Shown here: piece by piece, positions 1-64,000 of the stretch
Position numbering within the stretch: the stretch's first letter is position 1
Layout of the letters: the number at the start of each line of letters is the position of its first letter
Source of the DNA: Auanema rhodensis
Taxonomy: Eukaryota; Nematoda; Chromadorea; Rhabditida; Rhabditidae
Assembly: GCA_964057225.1 (NCBI GenBank)
Contig: OZ059897.1
Span: forward strand, 8,494,001-8,558,000
DNA: 64,000 nucleotides
Reading direction: 5' to 3'
Translations under genes and position numbers: made by a program
The notes under the pieces: model-generated
The model's database searches: none
What the model was told of the DNA's origin: nothing
The model's input: only the letters and a program-made list of their open reading frames with translations

Positions 1-3000
1 GCTATATGTATACCTTATAGATTATTTGTATTTTGAGATCATTAATTACAAGAGAAGAAGAAGAAGAAGAAGAAACAAATTAAACCGACAAAAGAAGCCA
101 AAAGGAAGACACTTGTTGGATCAACGAAACACATTGAGGGAGAGAGAGAGAGAGGGGGGGGGGGGAAGATGAAGAGAGAGTGTGTATGAGGTTGAATGAA
201 TAGATGATGCTCAGGTCAGTAAGGTATGGGAAAAGACATTAGAATGATCATCTATAGTCATCATATAAATAAAAAAAAAAGATGAAATAATAATATTTAT
301 ATAAGAGATACAGGTGTTGCTTATTGTACTATGAGATATGTTTTTGATTGTTTTTATATTTAAGAATACGCCGCCTTTATTACTTTTCATTTTTCTTATA
401 TATTATTCTATTTTTTGGATTTGGAATTACATCAATAATATAAAAGAAATTATCAATTTTCTTATTAATTTAAGCTTAAAATAAGGTTTTTATTTCAATT
501 TTTAACATAAACTCCAGTCTTTTCTTTCTTGTACACAGCTCTTTAGACCCTTCATACTGCTATAACATCCAAAAGCCTTGTTTAGAATGCTTTAGTACCA
601 ACTTTACCCGCTTACAAAGGTGGCAGATGCAATATACGATCATAATAAGCTAATACTTCCCCCTGATCTACAGTAAAATGAGGTTTTCACTTATGCTTTT
701 AAGACTTTGAATTAGATATTAGATTAGAGAAGAAAATTAATTTAGATTAGTTATAATTGGTAATTATGTAAGGACAAGGTGTTATCGGATAGACCTTTAA
801 TCATAAAAGGTTTTGAATCTAAATTACAGGGAAAGAGATTTCCTCTTCTTTTTCCTTTTTTTGTTGTTGAAAGGGAATAGAAGAGACTAAGGAAATAGGT
901 AGCGAGAGAGAGAAAGAGAATGGTATATAGAACTCATGAGGAAACAGAGGCTGACGGAAAGCGGAAAGGCGTCTGATCTGCTATTAGCAAATATGGCGGT
1001 TTCTCTTAGTGTGACCCTAATCAGAGCAAAAATCCGACATGGTAAGTGGTCAATTGGATAGATACACGGTTGTTGGATAGGTGTATTGTCGTCAGAGTTT
1101 AGCCATCAGAAAGATACCGGTCGGTATAGAATAGAGGTTAAGTGACTACCGGCATGAACAAGAGAATCACAACTCAAGATGAGCACGACGACGAAGACGA
1201 TGAAGAAATGAGTCTTCATGAATGAAGTCGATGATATAGTACACATTGGGATAGTATGCCAGCCAGGTTTATACGGAGAGAGAGAGGGAGAGAGAGCGGG
1301 CGGACGAGTTTCATACCTGTGTCGGCTTAAAGCTGCTGAACGTTTGAAGTTTGTGTGATGTCAATGATGAAAATCTACTAAACTGATTGATGTTCATCTT
1401 TAGGCAAAATTGAAAGATTGAAAAGTGACCAAACGAGAAACATATATTATGGTATAGGTGGTGGTTATCTATATAATCTTTAAACTCATGAATATTGATT
1501 AAATCTTCTTTTAAATTTAAAATAAAATGAATTTCAATATTATTTTCTCATAAAAAAATGAAAAAAATATATATTTAAACAGGTTGACATAGATTGAATG
1601 CTGGATAAGAGTAGCAGGTGAGAAGGAAATGGCGTCATATGTAGCCAACAGATCTTTCCCAAAATCGGTAATTGCTCTCAGGGTATTCTAATACCTTTAT
1701 CGACTTACCTATATTATATCATATAGTTAGTACTTTATTCTAACCGACAATATCAATACTTAACTCAGCTGGATATTGGAAAAAAAAACTTTAATTTCCT
1801 CACTATGCAATTCTTTTGAGTATATTTTGAATTCCCTAGAAAATAGGTTTCCGTTATAGTTAAGATGGAGACGTGGACTTTCAATTGCATGAGATGTGTG
1901 TAAGAGATTCTTTTACTTGAATCTACTTCCTTGAAAATTTGAATATGTAGATGGTTGATAAAGACAACGACGACGACGAAGACGACGAAGTAGAAGATAG
2001 CGAGGATGATGATGATAGACGTGTTACATCTTCTATTACATTCTTAGAAAATATTGATAATTATAAATTTAAAAGAATATTTAATATAGTTTATAGTTCA
2101 AACATCTTTACATTTTATTTCAAAAATAATTTTCTTTTTACTTTTATATTCTAAACATCAATTTTTCAACTTGAAAATGTTTTTTTCTCCTTTTTTTTTC
2201 ACGGAAATTAAAATAAATTGACTTTTTCTCTTTATTTACAGTAAACTGACACTTAAAACTTTAAAGAATTTGAAACTTCCTAAGTGTTTTGAGAATAAGA
2301 CCGACAGTTTATACAGTTTTCATAAAAATGCTTTAAGCTTTATAAGCTATATCATATAGACTGAGGATTAACCTCGTTTTCTCAGATTAAAAGCCACTCC
2401 TTATCTGACTCATTAGTCTTCAATCAAATGAAACTTAGATCTATTATATCTAATGTTTTACACAATATAATATTAAAATAATATTCTATAACTTATACTT
2501 GAATATAACTTGTTTTATTAATTTTTCATATAAATTATCATTTTTCTTTGAAATAAATCAAGAAATACCTGAAGAAAATTTATTAATAAGTGCATTATTA
2601 TATGAATTTTAATAGAATTCTATCAAATGAATTAAGGAATGAATATCATATACTACTCGAACGAAGGCGCTCCCATTAAAGCAAAAATATGTTTGGTAAG
2701 ATTGATCTCCCGTGTGGTCTTTTTCAACATCTAAACAAATTTAAGACAACTTTTTGTCTACAAAAAAATGGTTTTGAATAATTTAAAAAATACAAATACA
2801 AAGTCTATTTGTTTCAGAAAAAGTTTGTTTAGATTCAGCTTGTTGATGAACTTTTAAAAAAAACATTTTACGCGGTCTTTTGGTGATAATTGGCATTTTT
2901 CAACGAAAGGAAAGCTGCTGGCAGATTTGAAAAAAAATGAGGAAAATTGATGAATTAGTGTGTTTGAAGTTGAATCACAAAACTTAAAATCGAGAAGTAG

Positions 3001-4916
3001 GTGGGTGTGGTACAAGAGATCATGTTCAATGAAAATCACTTGAAACGAACGAGGTTGCTTGGAAAAACTTGGAAGTTTGCCAATCAAGTCTGGTGGCCAA
3101 GTGAAAATGGCTGATGGAAATGAACTTCTGATACGGCAAGTTTGTGTGATGAGGAACTGAATTTTTGAATATGAAATGAGGTTTGTGCTGAAGATGTTGA
3201 TGAATTTCAAGCTTGTTGAACAACCTTGTTCAATGAAAAGTCATATAAATGAGCATATTTAGAGCCGAAACTCATCAACATCCTAGAGGTTTAGGAAAGA
3301 ATATGGGATAATGAGTAAATAAGAGAGAAACAGAGGGAGGGAGGGAGGGAGAGAGAGAGAGAGAGAAGGGGAGTGGGAGAGAAAGTAAAGACATTGAAGT
3401 TCAAAAGCTTCCAGCTCTGTATGAATTTAGATGACAACATGTCAAACTAGATAATACAGTAAGCTAACCATACGATATTAAATGAAAATTTGAAAAAAAA
3501 ATCAATAAAATCATCAAAGAAAAGACACATAAGGACATATAGTGGTATATGGTATAGCATATAATAATAATAATAATAATAAAGAATATTGGATTTTTAA
3601 AGACAAAAAAAAAGAAATAAAAATCCAAAATATGAATATAATGATTCAAGAGAATATTTCTCAAAATATACAATACTGTATGTGGTAACATTGAGGTGAA
3701 TTAATATAGAAATATAAGATGACATATGAGGTTAAACAACAAAAGTTTCTAATTGATATCTAAAGATGAAGAAGATACACCAAACGTCTTCGATATCATA
3801 TAGTATATAATACATACAATATTAATAGGCAATTATGTATTTGTTTGTTTGTTTTTTTGAAAAAAAAAGGTTTTTGGTTGGAAAAATTAGAAAAAAATCA
3901 GAAAAAATATACAACAAAACACGAAAATAGAAGTTTGACAATCTTGAAAGTGACAACGAAAACAGCTTGACAGCATGTATGGCAGCTTCAATCAAATAGA
4001 TTTATAAAGAAGAAGATGATGATGATAATGATAATTAGGATGATGATGACGACGACGCAAATGATGATGATGATGATGAGTTTGGAGGACAACGACGACG
4101 TCAAATACAAAAATTAAAAGCAAATATCTGATGAGCTTGACCATATTATGTTGTATATGAACTATCAGACCATTTGCGAGGGCGTATTTGAAATAAAATA
4201 GTTGAGGACAGTTGACTGTTATTGTTGTTTTGAAGAGTACAAGTGCCATGAAAGGAATATTGAAGAAAATAAAGAAATAGTTCTCTTTACTCATGATTGG
4301 AGAGAGAGAGAGAGAGGGAGAGAGAGAGAAGAGGAGAAAGGGACTAAAAAGCTTTATCGTCGTCTTCTTCTGCTTCTACTTTTGCTCCTGCTTCTTTGGT
4401 TTTCCATTGTTTTTGATTTTATAATGAAGAATTTAGTGAATATAGATAGATTTCAGGAATATGTGAATGAAGATGAAGAGGTAAATGGATTGTGAGGCAC
4501 CTGCATAGCAGTCACAAATGAAGAAGCTTAAAGATATTCTTCTTCATCATGCTCTTGGATCGTACACATGTCAAAAGCATCCTGAAAATATGAAAACATT
4601 AGTTTAAAGTTTGTAAATAAGGTTTTTGTGAATACATGCATGCTGTATTAGATGAGACTTAGAACATTTTTCTTTTCAGAAAACTTATTAGTAAGTGACA
4701 AAACATATAAGTTATGTGTATTGAATTGTTAAATATCCTACATATTATATGAAGACAAACTAATTTTATAATAATATTTAAGTTAGAAATTATAAATTTT
4801 ATAAGAAAACATGCTATTTATGTGTATTATTATGATTATTATGTATATTATATACATATAGTTAACTATAAATGACATACAGACTAAGGTATTATAACGT
4901 TAGATTTGTATTAATT
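1..4916. other. Downstream intergenic region, no gene supported
   Basis: AT-rich DNA with an (AAG)n tract at 56-73, a run of 12 G at 154-165, acidic-coding GAC/GAA triplet runs near 1960-2020, GA tracts at 3343-3367 and 4290-4330 and GAT runs near 4010-4080. A 118-codon minus-strand open stretch at 2854-3210 has no ATG at its start and a random-looking composition. I see no convincing exon. Confidence 0.6.
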
Positions 4917-5189
4917 TCAACACACATCACTAAAATAATATTCGAAATCTCTCACCAATTTCGGTTTTTTGGACAAAATATTCTGAATAGCCAAATGAGC
5001 TGATGAACGAGCAAGCCTATCACTGACGTAACTGACAACGATTCTGACATGAGATGACACCTGACGAACGATACACAGCTCTCTAAGATGACATGCTTGA
5101 TTGGGACGACTTGTAATTGTAGTTCTAGTCGAAGTCGAAATCGAAGTTGAAGTCGTAGTAGTAGTTGTTGTAGTAGATGTTGTTGTCAT
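4917..5189 (-). CDS. 90-codon open frame just downstream of PDE3, alternative last exon or separate small gene
   Basis: From ATG at 5189 the frame starts with a Thr/Ser run (MTTTSTTTTTTTTSTSISTS). It continues with a non-repetitive part (QACHLRELCIVRQVSSHVRI, then SYVSDRLARSSAHLAIQNIL and LVRDFEYYFSDVC) to a stop. It lies 172 bases below the PDE3 stop. The ATG directly follows ctgcag, a possible acceptor, and phase 0 there would fit the exon 23 donor, so it could be an alternative C-terminus; the tract before ctgcag is poor in pyrimidines. Otherwise it may be 3' untranslated sequence open by chance. No homology is recognised. Confidence 0.33.
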   Translation of the reverse strand: MTTTSTTTTTTTTSTSISTSTRTTITSRPNQACHLRELCIVRQVSSHVRIVVSYVSDRLARSSAHLAIQNILSKKPKLVRDFEYYFSDVC

Positions 5190-5360
5190 CTGCAGTTCTT
5201 GGTCTGAGCTGGCTGTGCATCGTGATTAAGCTTGAAGTTCAGTGTGAGCTTAGTAGTGCTCACGCAGATATGCTGATTCATCGTCAAGTATGTGGTAAGT
5301 AAATAGGTTGCTTTAGCATTAGATAAAATCAGCTCATATTCATCTGTTACTATTCATCAG

Positions 5361-59813
<54,453 letters not shown>

Positions 59814-62729
59814 CAGTGTAAAATAATGTTTTAGCACTTAGAAATCTTATTGAAAAAAGTCGAAATAGAATTTTATAGATTAGAATAGAGAATTAACTTT
59901 TAAAAAGTTGAGAAATTGGTATTTCTTAAAGTTGTGATGAAAGATAAAGAGGAGGAGTTTGAACACTGAAAACTTGAGCAGATTAGAGCGAGGTAGACGT
60001 CAGCTGAGCAAGAATAGATAGAAAATACACAATCACACATTCACGTTTTGAACCTCACAAGCATTATAGCTTTCAAAGCTCAATATGATATGATGACTTG
60101 TGGCGCTGTATGTAGATGGTGAGGGAGTAGGAGAATGAAGTCTCGAAAAAAAGGAAAGCATCACGGACAAAGACATCAATAATACCTAAAGCCTCTATTA
60201 TCCTGCTTTGCTCAAAACATTGCAACACAAATAAAGTAATAAAAGATCTTTTCGTCTGATAGATGTTGAACATTTTTGTTAAAACGGGAAAAAAATCTGA
60301 TAATACATATGGTAAAGGAGGCATCATCAACTGATGATATGTACATGAATTTTTAGTAGTTTGATCAGTATAATATCAGTTCATTGCTTGACTTTAAAGT
60401 TTGTATTAAAATGGAAAATATTATAACTACAATCACTATTACAACTCATAATTCAATCGGAATAGAATAAGAAGAAAAGAATGTATAATATAAACATGCA
60501 AACATACATATACCATGCATATGTAATGATATGATGTTGCAAAAAAAATCTTCAAGTCCTAAGAAAACTGAAATTTAACCTAACACGGGGGCATCATGAG
60601 AGAATCAGAAGGGAGGGTTAGAAGATTCTCCTGAATAGACAAAGCTTAACTTCAAAAAAATCTGTTTTTACTCTTTGTAATACTACTCGTTTGCATTACT
60701 AACTAATTATAATTATTCTCTAATTCACATACTTTTGTGTTTTTTTTGTATAACCTCTTCTAAGCTATTGTCGTTTTCAGAGCATAATCCACAACCCAAG
60801 ATGATATAATCAAAATCGGTATGAAAGCAATGTTGAACCTGAAGGCTACATCACTTCTTTCAGGTAGCACACGAGTCACGACCAAGCAGCTCAAATTACA
60901 AAATCCGTCGACACGTATCAAAACACGGATTCATCTAGATGATATGAAAGAGACAAAAGAAAAACAGAAAAATTATGAGGGAAAAAGAGCAGGTTAAGCA
61001 GAGAGATGAAAAAGAAAAAGAGAATTAGACAGACGCAAAATAGAGAGTAACAGTGAAAAGGAGGGAAAGATAAAACTGAAGCTTTAGTTCTTTGACTAGA
61101 AGACAGCTTACTTCCCTCTCATTTCCTATCTGTTAGCTTTTTTTCTTATTCTTCTTCATACCACCCTTCATTCTATCTCTCTTCTCTAACTATCTGTTTC
61201 TTTTTTTTTTCTTCTCTTCATCATCAGCTAACTATTAGGAATAATAATTGAAGTCTGAAGGGCTGTTAGATATCAGTTAGACTTCCAACCATGTCACACA
61301 TAGGATACATTATGATTATTGACTAGAAAACAAATAAATTTCATTCATACATTTTGCCGTATGATCTTTAAAAAAACTGTTCATTAATGAAAAACAGGGG
61401 GAAAACGAACAATGAGATTGACAAGAGTAAATGAAAATGAATTATTTGCTTGAAATCATAAAGAAACTGACAAGATACATGAATAGATGCATCAAAGTTC
61501 TTTCAAATGTAATCAACAGTGATCACAAATCGGCATTAGCCCTGTTAGTGGTCAGATCACTCGAAGATACAAAAAACAAAATCTTAATAGTCATAAGATT
61601 GTGAGTAAAAAGATAATCAGAAGAATAAATGATGAAGACAAAATACTCAAAATTCAATTGTTATAGTTATAATAGTATAGATACAATATGTATAACGATA
61701 CATATATCTATATTATATGATAAACATGATCTGTTTCAAAGAAAAATCTCTTTTCTTCTGTTGATTCCAAGAGAAAAGCAAAAGAAAAATAACAAATTTA
61801 ACATTTCTATTATGATGAAGCTTAGATAAACTTGAAGACTTAGAAAAAAATAATAGAATCAAAGATAAAGGTTCAAAGAATCAACGAATGTAAGTATAAT
61901 TTTAAAAATGAAGCAGAATATGTTGAATATGCTGTAGTAGAGATATCCATATCCATATATACTGGTAAAACTAGTACAAATACATGTAAGGAAGGCAGAG
62001 CAACAACTGCGTTGAGAAGTTGTTAAGCATAAAATGGACGTCTGCCCAAAATGTCTTGAAAAATAATGAAGAAAGACACTGAGCCATGTAAAGCTAAGTT
62101 ATCTCGCTCGAGTTATGAACTTGGACATTCTTGTTGTTGTAGAAAATGCTTATCCAGTCGATGTGATTTCGAAAAAAAAAGAAGGAAAAATGTAAGGATG
62201 AGCAGAGATTGGATATAGAATAACATAAAGTTATAAATAAATAAATACTATGTATATCTCGTATATATATATATATTATATATTATATATATATATATAT
62301 ATAAATAATATAAAAAAAGAAATATATAGATAGATATATGTATATTTACATTATATATTATACATACATGCATATGTAGATATGTGAAGAAAGAAATTAG
62401 CAATCAGATGGATGAATGTGATAATAATCAATATTTTGCAGTTTGGCTTTTATTTTTATTTTTCAAATATGATAAAGCATAAGCTTGTCCTTTAGAAATC
62501 AAATAAAAATACAGTTAGTCCAACAAAAAAAAGAAAAAAAGAAGAAACGATAGATAATTACTATATGAATATTGTAAAATATGCGTCGTCAATGAAATAT
62601 ATAGTATTTGTGTAATATAATACACATTTATATACATATGTATATTAACTATATTATGAAAATTGGTACGATCTAATCATTATAATAAAATATTTTAAAA
62701 AAAAAATTTTTTTTAATTTTTAAAAATAC
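59814..62729. other. Region upstream of first PDE3 coding exon
   Basis: AT-rich DNA with AT dinucleotide tracts near 62250-62305 and no supported exon. A promoter for the long PDE3 transcript could lie here or beyond the window; no core promoter element could be assigned. Confidence 0.4.
62264..62303. repeat. (AT)n-rich tract
   Basis: TA dinucleotides with TTA interruptions over about 40 bases. Confidence 0.93.
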
Positions 62730-62781
62730 CTTAGAGAGACGAAATGCAGTGAACACCGAGTTGAGATTGAGGGTGCATAAG
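62730..62781 (-). other. Possible upstream exon (weak)
   Basis: A T-rich acceptor ending ctcaaag and a CTAAG|GTATTT donor bound 52 bases of above-average GC. Two reading frames are open: one contains an ATG near its start and runs MHPQSQLGVHCISSL, the other reads YAPSISTRCSLHFVSK and ends in phase 0. It could be a 5' untranslated or first coding exon of the phosphodiesterase gene, or chance. No homology is recognised. Confidence 0.2.
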
Positions 62782-63380
62782 CTTTGAGACAGAAAAATAT
62801 GTTGCAAACCAGCCAAGAACATAATGATCTTTATTCAATATTGCGATGTTTGAAGCATTGAGATTGAAAATGAAGCATGTAGTCATGCCCATGTTAGCTT
62901 ATTACACGTGTGGCGTGGTCATCTATTATTGGCTTGCGTAATTCAAAAAATTAGAATGCGTGGATATGCTAATGAGCAAGAAGAAGCTTCTTATAGTATG
63001 ATTACAGTCTATATAAAGGTTAACAATGCATATATAGTATATATATAATGCTATATATATAGAGAGAAAAATAAAAATTTCATGAATATCTCTATAACAT
63101 ATAGAAAATGCTACGTCATAAATCCCCCTAGTTCGCACAGCTTGAAGTCAGTACATGCATCATGTAGATATATCATCTTTCAATGACGTCATAAACAACA
63201 GTCTATGAAACATATTTTCTTATAAACTATTAGACATATTATAAATTAAAATTAAACAAAAGTATTGATATATTAACATTACTAACTATATTAACTATAA
63301 TATGAAGTAGAAGAAATGTATATAAATGTATATGAATCGTCGATATATACATATACATATGAAAGTTATCACATAAAAAT

Positions 63381-63414
<34 letters not shown>

Positions 63415-63821
63415 AAGATATATATATATGTCAAGAAAAATGAATGTAAATACAAAATAATACAAAAATTATAAAGATTTTCAAAATATTTATATACATA
63501 TATTATCTAGACTAGTTAATACATATACATATAGTATGTATATTATAAGAATGATCATTTCTTTGCTTCAGATTATAAATAAAAAATAAAACGAAAACGA
63601 CTTCTCATGAATAAGATGCTGTCGATGAATACTCTTTTGATAATTAAGGAAGAAAATAATAGGGCATATTACATAATGATATAGTTAAGATAGGTATACT
63701 GTTGCAAATTAACATCTCAATATTTCAAGAAATACATTTAAAAAATATTGCAGAGCAGTCATACAGAGCAATATAATGAATGTTTGAAATAGAAAAAAAT
63801 GAAAAGAATTTGTTAAGAGAG

Positions 63822-63877
<56 letters not shown>

Positions 63878-64000
63878 AGAGGGAGAGGTAGAGAAAAAAA
63901 ACAAAATAGCTCTACCAAGTTGTTATAATTTCACTAAATACTCTGAAGTTTCAAACAAAAGCTTAAAGATGTATTAGTCGTGAGAAAGTAGAGAGTAGGA
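62782..64000. other. Repeat-rich upstream end of window
   Basis: AT-rich sequence with AT tracts at about 63380-63430 and a GA tract at 63827-63874. No exon or RNA gene is seen. Confidence 0.5.
63827..63874 (+). repeat. (GA)n microsatellite
   Basis: About 48 bases of GA upstream of the first PDE3 coding exon. Confidence 0.97.

Noticed and set aside
1951-2154. Acidic plus-strand frame (Asp/Glu runs)
   Set aside because: It derives from GAC/GAA/GAT triplet repeats and then random AT-rich sequence.
2854-3210. 118-codon minus-strand open frame downstream of PDE3
   Set aside because: No ATG at its start, Phe/Ser-rich random-looking composition, no splice context and no homology.

Overview
The window is AT-rich eukaryotic DNA, from an animal judging by its gene content. 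It carries GT-AG introns, very many simple-sequence repeats and no prokaryotic, tRNA, rRNA or CRISPR signal. The one gene I can identify with confidence lies on the minus strand and covers most of the window: a PDE3-type 3',5'-cyclic nucleotide phosphodiesterase. The exact taxon cannot be told from the sequence. Tiny introns (46-80 bases) in the catalytic part, intron-rich low-complexity DNA elsewhere and a shortened PDE3 insert suggest an invertebrate.

Layout in transcript order (high to low coordinate). 62.7 kb: one weak possible upstream exon. 59.8-54.8 kb: three basic, Ser-rich exons, the first with an ATG. 50.6-49.2 kb: four exons, including the RRTSLP exon and the exon matching the conserved helical segment upstream of the PDE3 catalytic domain. 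44.6 kb: a Cys-rich exon that could be internal or an alternative first exon beside a CpG-richer stretch. 30.9, 25.2 and 23.1 kb: small candidate exons joined in compatible phase. 22.1 kb: the TSATGLPT exon, diagnostic of PDE3. 7.9-5.4 kb: twelve exons that carry the whole catalytic domain and the acidic/Ser-rich C-terminus in only 2.6 kb, with a stop at 5361-5363. The model gives roughly 1,000 residues, near the usual length of PDE3 proteins. Two places do not join in phase (44.4 to 30.9 kb, and 22.1 to 7.9 kb), so at least one exon is missing at each, or the exons there belong to alternative transcripts.

The large introns hold mostly dinucleotide repeats. Most of the long ones are (GA)n on the plus strand and so (CU)n in the PDE3 pre-mRNA. 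They also hold AT-rich tracts, small minisatellites, palindromes and a G-quadruplex-forming run. A few short non-repetitive open frames lie in introns on both strands. The best are a 107-codon frame at 51.9-52.2 kb, a 48-codon frame at 56.8 kb, a 90-codon frame just downstream of PDE3 and a signal-peptide-like frame at 12.5 kb. None resembles a family I recognise, and some frames of this size are expected by chance in DNA of this composition. I see no transposon, virus or other obvious mobile system.
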